Virus record (IMG/VR): IMGVR_UViG_3300006737_000087
Coordinates: 1-35,040 of that record
DNA length: 35,040 nucleotides
Origin: a virus
Reading direction: 5' to 3' (one strand)
Position numbers and translations under genes: made by a program. A model generated the notes under the pieces. The model ran no database searches. It was not told where the DNA came from and was given only the letters and a program-made list of their open reading frames with translations. Shown piece by piece: positions 1-6,012 of this stretch. Numbering within the stretch: the stretch's first letter is position 1; every line of letters starts with the position of its first letter.

Positions 1-3
1 GGA

Positions 4-276
4 GTGTGGCACTGGGAGGGTAAGAAGATACCTTTGTTGGGCAACCACTTACCTGTACCTGAGAAGGTCCGACTAGATATGGACCCTGAACGCCAAGAGG
101 TATTGGCTATAGTTGATGCCGCCGATTGGATGGAGGGTGGCGAGTGCGTGTGTGGTGTCAAAGCAGAAGGCATCATACTAGTCACAGAGTTTACAAAACT
201 ATTCCCTGCACATTGCTGTGAGCAAATGGTATGGATGACAGACGAGAGGGATTACAGTGAAATCTACGAAGCGTGA
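4..276 (+). CDS. Unrecognised small protein, possibly 5'-truncated
   Basis: About 90 residues starting at a GTG at position 4. The frame is open to the first base of the window, so the true start may lie upstream. I do not recognise a family. The protein is acidic and has five cysteines: a CVCG pair at residues 48-50, then a CC pair near residue 70 in a HCCEQ context. Metal binding is therefore possible but unproven. Its 3' end overlaps the next gene by 20 bases, which fits the tightly packed transcription unit that follows. It is probably co-expressed with the small accessory proteins downstream. Confidence 0.6.
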   Translation: MWHWEGKKIPLLGNHLPVPEKVRLDMDPERQEVLAIVDAADWMEGGECVCGVKAEGIILVTEFTKLFPAHCCEQMVWMTDERDYSEIYEA

Positions 277-985
277 AGAGACACCGGAAGAACAGATAGA
301 GATGTTGTTAAGTGGCCTAGCCATTGGTGCCCTATGGGAGCCAGCAGGCTACGGCTTGACATACATGAAGATAGGCGATAGAGAAATCGAATTGATGGTG
401 CAACAGGACAGTGCTGAATCAGCACAAGCCCGTATCAGATTCGGTATACTCATGGCTAAGACTGGCTGGCAGGTTATGGAGGACAATGTACAAGTTGCCC
501 CTAGTGAGAACTTGTCGCCGCAGCAACAGTACATGAAAGAACAGATGAAGCGACAGGAGATAGCACAGAGCACTTGGAAGTGTCAGACACCTGAGTGTGG
601 TTGTTTGTTGTCAGCATTTGCTTTAGACAAAGCCGAGTGGATTTTCGTGGGCCAAGATAAGATTGTTGATGACGGAGGCCAAGAGCAAGATGTAGAGATA
701 TGGGCAGTCAATGTCGTCTGTCCTGTATGTGACACAACTATTGCAATGGAACCACTAGAGTATGCACTGATAGCAGGAGATGATTTGATGATGTCTTACC
801 GTACACCTGCTGCTCAACTAGAGGCACTGGACAGACCCACCATCATCAAGATAATGGATTCGGGTAAGGGTAATACAGAGGTAATCATAACAGGTTCCTT
901 CTGTCCATTCAGTGGTACATTGTTGCCACCGCATGTCAGAGGAGCCGTAGTTAGTTTCAAAGAATTGGAGAGTGAAGAGGAATGA
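257..985 (+). CDS. Unrecognised 242-aa protein with a C-terminal-half zinc ribbon
   Basis: The GTG start at 257 lies inside the end of the preceding gene. The N-terminal ~110 residues are acidic/helical and Gln-rich around residues 85-100. The middle (about residues 110-170) has a Cys pattern of C-x4-C-x-C, then about 50 residues later a CPVC pair. This is typical of a treble-clef or zinc-ribbon fold with four ligands. No catalytic motif is recognised. The last codons are Glu-Glu-Glu then stop, and that GAAGAGGAA stretch doubles as the Shine-Dalgarno of the next gene, whose ATG overlaps this stop. A nucleic-acid-binding accessory protein is possible, but that is inference. Confidence 0.75.
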   Translation: MKSTKREETPEEQIEMLLSGLAIGALWEPAGYGLTYMKIGDREIELMVQQDSAESAQARIRFGILMAKTGWQVMEDNVQVAPSENLSPQQQYMKEQMKRQEIAQSTWKCQTPECGCLLSAFALDKAEWIFVGQDKIVDDGGQEQDVEIWAVNVVCPVCDTTIAMEPLEYALIAGDDLMMSYRTPAAQLEALDRPTIIKIMDSGKGNTEVIITGSFCPFSGTLLPPHVRGAVVSFKELESEEE

Positions 986-1200
986 ATAGAGAAGAGTTAG
1001 ATAAGAAAAAAGAACAAATGATGAAACACTATGAAAACACCTTAGTTGCAGATATTTTTGGTGAGTTTTCATTTATCGATCACCTATTAATGACAATTGA
1101 TTTTCTTGAATACGAAATTAAAGATTATAGGGATAAAGAAATGCACAACAATTGGGTATTAGCAGGTGGAGTAAGTAAACCAAGAGGCGAATTAAGATGA
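982..1200 (+). CDS. Unrecognised 72-aa protein, A-rich codon use
   Basis: Starts at an ATG overlapping the previous stop by four bases (ATGA), preceded by GAAGAGGA as ribosome site. The product is charged and probably helical, with a Lys/Glu-rich first 20 residues and no cysteines. Codon use is clearly more A+T rich than the neighbours, which may mean recent acquisition. The first bases (ATGAATAGAGAAG) are repeated at 1203-1215 near the start of the next gene, so both products have a Met-Asn-Arg-Glu motif close to the N-terminus. Function unknown. Confidence 0.65.
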   Translation: MNREELDKKKEQMMKHYENTLVADIFGEFSFIDHLLMTIDFLEYEIKDYRDKEMHNNWVLAGGVSKPRGELR

Positions 1201-1652
1201 AAATGAATAGAGAAGCATTAGAGGAAGAAGCGAAGTCAATACAGGAGCGAGCGAAGATAGTACAGGCTGGACTACAGACCATGAAGAACCTACAGAAGTG
1301 TTTGGTACATGGTCACCGATTCGACTTGCATGTAGAACAAGATGAGTTTCATGAGATACTTCAGATGGGAGTGAGGTGTAGTGTATGTGGAGCAGAGACA
1401 GAACTGTTTGAAAACATTGCACTAGAGATGCCTGACGATGAGATGAAAGTCGGTCGCTTGGCTGCTTTAGGATTAGACGAAATAGATGTAGAGGAGCCTG
1501 AAGAGGAAGAGGAAGAGGAACCTGAAAAGAAACCTACTCCTTATGAATACAACCCAATGGAAAGACAAACACAAGAAGATAACGGGCCGTACAGAGTAGA
1601 CACTAGGCGGTTTATGTTCCCCGGTACACCTTACTTACCACAGGAGGAATAA
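1197..1652 (+). CDS. Unrecognised 151-aa protein: coiled coil, zinc site, acidic tail
   Basis: The ATG at 1197 overlaps the previous stop; an alternative ATG two codons in (1203) gives a Met-Asn-Arg-Glu N-terminus like the previous gene. Residues 1-35 look like a charged coiled coil. A Cys/His region follows (C35, H38, H40, H45, H52, then CSVCG near residue 61), suggesting one zinc site. Residues about 98-115 are an almost pure Glu/Pro tract. The C-terminus contains MFPGTPYL and then ends Gln-Glu-Glu-stop, which encodes the GGAGG site for the next gene. The MFPGTPYL stretch is encoded by DNA that recurs exactly, in inverted orientation, inside the giant structural gene (29867-29887). Function unknown. 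Confidence 0.75.
   Translation: MKMNREALEEEAKSIQERAKIVQAGLQTMKNLQKCLVHGHRFDLHVEQDEFHEILQMGVRCSVCGAETELFENIALEMPDDEMKVGRLAALGLDEIDVEEPEEEEEEEPEKKPTPYEYNPMERQTQEDNGPYRVDTRRFMFPGTPYLPQEE
1613..1633 (+). repeat. 21-base exact match, copy in early gene
   Basis: This stretch (TATGTTCCCCGGTACACCTTA in two parts: TATGTTCCCCGG then TACACCTTA) occurs in reverse complement at 29867-29887. In both genes it is read in the same codon phase as MFPGTPYL, counting the codons that follow. Partner of the entry below. Confidence 0.85.
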
Positions 1653-1654
1653 AT

Positions 1655-1858
1655 ATGGATATAATTGAAAGAGCAAAGCAAGATTTGAAAATGATAGTAA
1701 CCACTAGTTGGATTAACTGGTGTGTAGAAAATGGAATAGATTGGGACAAGAGTTACCCAGTTATCAGTGACTTTGGTACTAAGTTTACAGTACAAATGCC
1801 TGAGAACTTGATACCGGGTCCGTTTGCAACACCAGCAACAGCGGGTGAAGAGGAATGA
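1655..1858 (+). CDS. Unrecognised 67-aa protein
   Basis: The ATG is two bases past the preceding TAA and follows a near-consensus GGAGG at 1643-1647. The product is short, with aromatic residues in the middle and one cysteine. I see no motif or membrane segment. It ends Glu-Glu-Glu-stop; the final 15 bases (GGTGAAGAGGAATGA, 1844-1858) are identical to the end of the zinc protein at 16437-16598 and serve as ribosome site for the overlapping next gene. It looks real from spacing and ribosome sites, but its function is unknown. Confidence 0.65.
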   Translation: MDIIERAKQDLKMIVTTSWINWCVENGIDWDKSYPVISDFGTKFTVQMPENLIPGPFATPATAGEEE

Positions 1859-2124
1859 GCAGAAACATACGAGCACAGTTTGTCGATCTAGCAGAGGAAG
1901 TATTAGCAGAGGCTGACGAAGCACTGTCCGTTGATGTTATCATTGACAAAGTTGCTGCTAAAGCACTGACCAAGAAACTGAAAAGTGGACGCAAGCCTAG
2001 TAACAGATACTTACAGGAGATTTCCAACCGCACTGTCAATCATTTGTTTAGAGTAGACAAGCGGTTTGCTAAGTTTGCTCAAGAAGAGTGGCGTGTCAAC
2101 TTATGGACACTATCGGAGGAATGA
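1855..2124 (+). CDS. Small helical protein, possible winged-helix/HARE-HTH type DNA binder
   Basis: 89 residues, ATGA overlap with the previous gene. The pattern is a helix with a DLAEEVLAEA core, a turn, another hydrophobic helix (VIIDKVAAKAL), a basic segment with several Lys/Arg (about residues 42-52), and an aromatic C-terminal strand-like part ending VNLWTL. This order resembles small HARE-HTH or winged-helix domains of archaeal transcription proteins. The resemblance is only by eye and weak. It could regulate this transcription unit, but no operator is visible. It ends Ser-Glu-Glu-stop with an embedded GGAGG for the next gene. Confidence 0.65.
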   Translation: MSRNIRAQFVDLAEEVLAEADEALSVDVIIDKVAAKALTKKLKSGRKPSNRYLQEISNRTVNHLFRVDKRFAKFAQEEWRVNLWTLSEE

Positions 2125-2129
2125 ATATG
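2115..2129 (+). promoter_or_regulatory. Gene-junction cassette, copy 1
   Basis: GGAGGAATGAATATG: the last codons of one gene (Glu-Glu-stop), a strong Shine-Dalgarno (GGAGG) and the next ATG packed into 15 bases. Exact copies lie at 2243-2257 and 2338-2352, and a variant (TAA in place of TGA) at 1643-1657. It fixes the start of the next gene at 2127. Confidence 0.8.
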
Positions 2130-2252
2130 AGTAAAAAGTATATGGCTAAAAAAGGACGCAGAAGATTTGATAATAACGGATATGAAAGCCCCGTATGGAA
2201 AGCATATTGGGCTAAAATAGACGCAGAAGAAAAAGCAAAACAGGAGGAATGA
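2127..2252 (+). CDS. 41-aa basic micro-protein
   Basis: Reads ATG (2127) to TGA (2250-2252), flanked on both sides by the same GGAGGAATGAATATG cassette, which is the main reason to accept it. The first 15 residues are strongly basic (KKYMAKKGRRRF) and the rest is mixed with three aromatics before an Ala/Lys/Glu helix. No cysteine and no membrane segment. The basic N-terminus may suit nucleic-acid or acidic-protein binding, but that is a guess. A+T rich compared with the large genes. Confidence 0.6.
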   Translation: MSKKYMAKKGRRRFDNNGYESPVWKAYWAKIDAEEKAKQEE

Positions 2253-2257
2253 ATATG
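2243..2257 (+). promoter_or_regulatory. Gene-junction cassette, copy 2
   Basis: Second exact copy of GGAGGAATGAATATG; identity with copy 1 extends to 18 bases (to 2260). It provides the ribosome site and start of the 30-aa zinc peptide at 2255. Confidence 0.8.
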
Positions 2258-2347
2258 AGTTGGATTGAAGAATGGTTTCCACCCGAATGCACCAAGTGCA
2301 TGAAGTTCGGGAAGGAATGCAAGTGTAAAGAAAAAAAGGAGGAATGA
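2255..2347 (+). CDS. 30-aa cysteine micro-protein (zinc knuckle-like)
   Basis: Reads ATG (2255) to TGA (2345-2347). The whole product is one tryptophan/acidic N-terminus followed by CTKC, six residues, then CKC and a Lys/Glu tail. Four cysteines in 13 residues fit a single bound zinc ion. The perfect ribosome-binding cassette before it and another after it argue that it is translated. It is among the shortest of a series of cysteine-pair proteins in this window. Function unknown. Confidence 0.6.
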   Translation: MSWIEEWFPPECTKCMKFGKECKCKEKKEE

Positions 2348-2352
2348 ATATG
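2338..2352 (+). promoter_or_regulatory. Gene-junction cassette, copy 3
   Basis: Third exact copy of GGAGGAATGAATATG. It decides the start of the next gene: the ATG at 2350 has proper spacing from GGAGG, whereas the in-frame ATG at 2344 directly abuts it. Confidence 0.75.
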
Positions 2353-2631
2353 GAAAAGGACATTGGTAAAGCATATCCACAATACATTGTATGGCGTAAA
2401 CCTGCTACAAGCAAGCGCCACAAAGGTAAGATGGAAGCAGTGCTTACCAAGGTCTATCCACCAAGCGGTTCACAAGTGGACATCAGATTACGCAACATCA
2501 ATACAGGTGGGTTTACTAGAGAAGGTGTACGCCTGTCCTTAGAAGACGCAGTGTCTTTGAGCAAAGCACTGTCGAGACTGGTCGAACACTTAGAGGAAGA
2601 GAGGGAGAGTGAAGAGGTTGTTACTGGCTGA
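2350..2631 (+). CDS. 93-aa protein, weakly PC4/ssDNA-binding-like
   Basis: Start chosen at 2350 because of ribosome-site spacing. A basic N-terminal third (about residues 10-30) is followed by strands around VDIRLRNI, a short GGF turn, then GVRLSLEDAVSLSKAL and a Glu-rich helix. The order IR, glycine turn, REGVRLSLED, hydrophobic helix resembles PC4/YdbC-type ssDNA-binding domains (strands ending in a G-I-S-L-T-x-E helix). This is a visual resemblance only. The C-terminal Glu/Arg tract supplies the purine-rich ribosome site of the overlapping gene at 2609. Confidence 0.6.
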   Translation: MEKDIGKAYPQYIVWRKPATSKRHKGKMEAVLTKVYPPSGSQVDIRLRNINTGGFTREGVRLSLEDAVSLSKALSRLVEHLEEERESEEVVTG

Positions 2632-4084
2632 AGCAGCAATGCTGTCACGCAGACTCAAGGAGTCCTATACAAGATGGAGGCGTGAAACCGAATCAAGATC
2701 GGATGCCTTCAAAATATCAATCAAAGCACTGAAAGACAGACTCAGCGAGCGGGCTGAAGTAATTGAAGATGTGATAGATATACTCTATCCAAAGTATTCT
2801 AAATACGAGCAGCAGTTTGTTTCAGTCCTTTGGGTCAGAGACAATGTGTGTACTGAGTTGGGTATATCACCTATACACTGGAACACAGTCATGACTGGTA
2901 AGCCAATCGTTCCTCTTCTAGCAACCGAGTCTTCTGAGATAGGAGGCGAGGGCTGGACAATCAAGCAGGCACTGATGGCAATGCATCGTATAGAGGACGA
3001 GGGCGTACTACCTATGTCCCAAAACATGAATGAGGATGAGGCGCTGCTGTTTTGGTCTAGGGCACTGGGCGAACAGGAGCCAATGCCAATCGATAGGTTC
3101 TTGCAAATGCTTTCGTATCTACCTGAGTCAAACGGCATAACCAATCTACAAAGCATTCGCCACCTACTGACTACCATGAGTCCTCAAGAGGTAGCAATCA
3201 AGATACTACACAAGGAAATGATTACACCCAACAACGAACTATTCCTACAGCCGGGTCAACCATTCGTAGCACCGATCTATCAAGCATGGTCTTCGATGGT
3301 AGCGCCACCTGCTGTATACGCTGATGTGATGAAGGGGTCGAGAAGATACTTACACATCACTGAGTTCCCAAAGGGGTCATTCAGGGGCACCATCTATTCA
3401 AGAGACAGACAGATTGTAGGCAAGATGCACACATTCGATCTGCCCTTCAAGGTGGAAGCAATTGTAGAGATAGAGATGTCGGGTGACAAGATTACCAAGA
3501 TAACTGATGCCTACTCAATTGGAGAGGACTGGGGTGTTTACAAACTAAATAGGGCCGAGCGGATTTCTATGGCGAATAGTTTAGAACCAAGCGTACCAGT
3601 TGATGGTGGTAATCTGATAGAGAGCGGGTCGGACATCGGCTCTCTGTTGAACCAACTAGACGGTAGAGAGCGACTGCGTTTAGTTAAGTCCGGCCCAGTG
3701 GAGATGCGTGATAGCAACGGATGGGTTGTCATACAACAGGCGTTCCACATACACTTCTTAGTAAGTGCAATCCGTAAGGATAAGGAATTCGACACAATCC
3801 TACGCCTGTCTGTCTTAGATGGTTATGAGACATTTGAGGTAGGCGAAAGCAGAATCCCGACTGATGTAGCCCAACACATAAGAACAAGGCTGGGTCAACA
3901 GGGGGTGCTTGCGGGGAAATCTTGGATGCCTATAGACGAATATGGTTTGGTTGTAGTAGCCGAAGTAACCGGCTTTGATCTTGAGAAGATGAAAGCCACA
4001 CACTTGAATATACTATATGCAGATGATACACTGGGTTACAGTGATACATCACAACTAACAGATTTGATAGAATTAGCGGAGTGA
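2609..4084 (+). CDS. Divergent ATP-dependent DNA ligase-like protein, canonical active site not visible
   Basis: 491 residues from a GTG preceded by GAGGGAGA; it overlaps the previous gene by 23 bases. An in-frame ATG at 2639 lacks a ribosome site. Overall order resembles archaeal ATP-dependent ligases. A helical N-terminal domain contains a SPQEVAIKIL helix near residue 190 (compare the 'L-SP-EA' helix of ligase DNA-binding domains). A PGQPFVAPI stretch near residue 215 recalls the PGxPvxPMLA lead-in to the adenylation domain. The C-terminal OB-like part has VVVAEVTGF and a final DDTLGYSDTSQLTDL, recalling the 'R-DK-P-D-x-TL-EL' end of ligases. The nucleotide-binding KxDGxR motif is absent; a KGSFRG sits roughly where it would be. 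It may be an inactive or strongly altered ligase, or something else. Confidence 0.4.
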   Translation: MKRLLLAEAAMLSRRLKESYTRWRRETESRSDAFKISIKALKDRLSERAEVIEDVIDILYPKYSKYEQQFVSVLWVRDNVCTELGISPIHWNTVMTGKPIVPLLATESSEIGGEGWTIKQALMAMHRIEDEGVLPMSQNMNEDEALLFWSRALGEQEPMPIDRFLQMLSYLPESNGITNLQSIRHLLTTMSPQEVAIKILHKEMITPNNELFLQPGQPFVAPIYQAWSSMVAPPAVYADVMKGSRRYLHITEFPKGSFRGTIYSRDRQIVGKMHTFDLPFKVEAIVEIEMSGDKITKITDAYSIGEDWGVYKLNRAERISMANSLEPSVPVDGGNLIESGSDIGSLLNQLDGRERLRLVKSGPVEMRDSNGWVVIQQAFHIHFLVSAIRKDKEFDTILRLSVLDGYETFEVGESRIPTDVAQHIRTRLGQQGVLAGKSWMPIDEYGLVVVAEVTGFDLEKMKATHLNILYADDTLGYSDTSQLTDLIELAE

Positions 4085-4407
4085 GAAAAATGAAGAGATA
4101 TGAAATGAAAGGGAGTGAAGAATTAGAAAGACTCAAAGAACAGGTCAAGAAGTTGAAAGAGGAAACTGAATACTTGAAAAAGCAGAAAAAATGGGAGCAT
4201 GAGGTGTTAATGTACATGGAGGATGAGGATTTCTCATATGATGGGTTCCTGTATTATGTGGATAATGCAGGTTGGTGTAATGAATGTGATTCCGTGTCAG
4301 TAACCGAACAGCATTTACAAGGGGGTAGAACCCTTGAAAACCCTAATGCTGATGGTGAATATGAATGCTATTATTGTTGGCAAAAAAATGAGGATGAGAA
4401 AGTATGA
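4081..4407 (+). CDS. Coiled-coil zinc-binding protein, 108 aa
   Basis: The GTG start at 4081 overlaps the previous stop (GTGA); an ATG at 4090 is an alternative. Residues about 10-45 form an uninterrupted Lys/Glu/Leu coiled coil. Residues 60-100 carry CNEC and, some 30 residues later, CYYC, a standard zinc-ribbon spacing, with aromatics around. A+T-rich codon use compared with the ligase-like gene upstream. A dimeric nucleic-acid- or protein-binding factor is plausible; function unknown. Confidence 0.7.
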   Translation: MRKMKRYEMKGSEELERLKEQVKKLKEETEYLKKQKKWEHEVLMYMEDEDFSYDGFLYYVDNAGWCNECDSVSVTEQHLQGGRTLENPNADGEYECYYCWQKNEDEKV

Positions 4408-4928
4408 ACATATTCGTATTAGATAAGAACCCTGAGACAGCAGCAATAATGCACTGCGACAAGCATGTGCCTAAGATGTGCGTAGAAGCAGCACAGATGA
4501 TGGCTTCAGCCCTGCGTAGACATGGTGCTACCGATGAGCAGATGCCACTGACTAAGAGTGGCACACCCTACAAGGGAGGCTACGCTTACCACCCATGCAC
4601 AGTATGGGCTGGTGATAGCGAAGCCAATTTCATTTGGCTTGCTCGTCATGCAATAGAATTGTGTGTCCAATACGAAAATCGCTTTGGCAAAGTTCATGCT
4701 TGTAGAGACCCAATACATTCGATGATTGGATTGATACCTTTGTTTACCGACAAATACCCAAGTCCTAAAGCAGCACTCACACCATTCGCACAGGCTATGC
4801 CTGACAAGTATCGTGATGATGATGTGGTCAAAGCATACCGAGCATACTACCATTCTAAGCAATTCGCCACATGGGACAAGGGAATACTTGCTCCTAGTTG
4901 GTGGCGAGGCGTAGAGGTGATTAGGTGA
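4404..4928 (+). CDS. Conserved viral protein of the MNIFVLD...HCDKH family
   Basis: 174 residues, ATGA overlap. The N-terminus MNIFVLDKNPETAAIMHCDK followed by HVPKM and a helix with AAQMMASAL is a pattern I recognise from many phage and large-virus genomes (MNIFVxDxxPxxAAxxHxDKHVVKMxxETAQ). Other family-like parts are HPCTVWAGDSEANFIWL, LTPFAQAMPDKYR and AYRAYYHSKQF. Conserved His, Cys, Asp and Arg residues suggest an enzyme. Some databases label relatives as pyrimidine-dimer glycosylase-like, but I cannot confirm that and do not assign it. Its place between zinc proteins and the clamp loader would fit DNA metabolism or repair. Confidence 0.75.
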   Translation: MNIFVLDKNPETAAIMHCDKHVPKMCVEAAQMMASALRRHGATDEQMPLTKSGTPYKGGYAYHPCTVWAGDSEANFIWLARHAIELCVQYENRFGKVHACRDPIHSMIGLIPLFTDKYPSPKAALTPFAQAMPDKYRDDDVVKAYRAYYHSKQFATWDKGILAPSWWRGVEVIR

Positions 4929-5071
4929 GTTGTTGCCCGTATTTTATACATGGAAATTGCCAAGCAGGTTGGAGTGACGCAAAGGTATCTATTGACGAAG
5001 CCGAAGATGGGTCATGGACTCTATGGGCTTGCGATGGTTGCGGAACTGAATGGAAAGAGGTGACGGCATGA
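4925..5071 (+). CDS. 48-aa zinc-ribbon micro-protein
   Basis: GTG start at 4925 overlapping the preceding stop (GTGA), TGA at 5069-5071 overlapping the RFC start (ATGA). The overlaps on both sides are the strongest evidence that it is real. The product begins MSCCPYF, has a further Cys at residue 12, and ends with CDGCGTEWKEV, a typical half zinc ribbon. Trp and acidic residues lie between the metal-ligand groups. Function unknown; translational coupling to the clamp loader gene is likely. Confidence 0.65.
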   Translation: MSCCPYFIHGNCQAGWSDAKVSIDEAEDGSWTLWACDGCGTEWKEVTA

Positions 5072-6012
5072 TAGTATGGAGAGAGAAATACAGACCAAAC
5101 AAAATAGACGACCTAGCAGGTTGTAAGGAATTCAAAGAAGCGGCCAAGTCTTGGCTAGCCAAAGGTAGTCTACCAGCAAATATGCTGTATGTAGGTCCAC
5201 CCGGTGTAGGCAAGACCAGTGCAGCGTATGCACTAGCCAAGGAGATGTACGGAGACTACTTCGATCCATCCAACTTCATTGTAACCAATGCAAGTGATGA
5301 GCGTGGTATCGATTTCGTCAGAGAACTAAAGCACATGGCTAAGCAGAAAGGCATAGGAGTCAGGAGGCGCATATTCGTATTGGATGAAGCAGACTCACTG
5401 ACACCTGCGGCACAGAAGGCACTGAGGCAAGTGATGGAGGACAGTCACAGAACTGCGATATTCATATTGACAGCGAATGACATCTCTCCGATACACAAAG
5501 CAATCAGAGACAGATGCCTCACATTTAGATTCAAACCCCTCGCTGATGAGGAGGCAAGGAAGAAACTGTTGGAAATACATACGGCGGAGAACTTGCCTAT
5601 TCCGTGGCGAGAACAGTATACTATGTTGAACCGCTTAACCAACGGTAGTTTGAGACAAAGTATAGACATTTTAGAGGGTACACCTAAGACAGATGAAGGC
5701 CTGTCTCAGAAACTCAGACGCAGTACTGAGAGCCTGAACAAGGCAGCACTCAGTTTCGTTGGAGGAGACTACCAGCGACTAGCGGAGAACATGAAAACCA
5801 ACCTCAGAGAGGGCAACAGTCGTGTCGCAACACTAATAGGGTTGAGACACCGAGGGCGGTCTCTACTGGAGGGTGGTCAGGACGATTGGTACGCATTTAT
5901 GTTAACATATGGAGAGTTTATCCTGTTAGCAAACTTGTGGCCCGATGATGACGATTCCTTTGTAGACTACTTTGTAGCGAAATTAAGGAAAAACAAGGAG
6001 GAAAAAATATGA
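5068..6012 (+). CDS. rfcS: Replication factor C small subunit (clamp loader ATPase)
   Basis: AAA+ subunit that loads the PCNA ring at primer ends. 314 residues, near the usual archaeal RfcS length of about 320. Start taken at the ATG at 5068 (MIVWREKYRP, the conserved N-terminus WxEKYRP), overlapping the previous stop. Walker A GPPGVGKT is at 43-50, Walker B LDEAD at 105-109, sensor 1 TAND near 137, DRC at 148-150 in place of the arginine-finger SRC, and sensor 2 GSLRQ at 193-197. The C-terminal third is the collar domain, fairly divergent. No RFC large subunit is seen here, so the loader may be a homo-oligomer, use the host large subunit, or have its partner outside the window. The Lys-Glu-Glu end provides AAGGAGG for the next gene. 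Confidence 0.95.
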   Translation: MIVWREKYRPNKIDDLAGCKEFKEAAKSWLAKGSLPANMLYVGPPGVGKTSAAYALAKEMYGDYFDPSNFIVTNASDERGIDFVRELKHMAKQKGIGVRRRIFVLDEADSLTPAAQKALRQVMEDSHRTAIFILTANDISPIHKAIRDRCLTFRFKPLADEEARKKLLEIHTAENLPIPWREQYTMLNRLTNGSLRQSIDILEGTPKTDEGLSQKLRRSTESLNKAALSFVGGDYQRLAENMKTNLREGNSRVATLIGLRHRGRSLLEGGQDDWYAFMLTYGEFILLANLWPDDDDSFVDYFVAKLRKNKEEKI

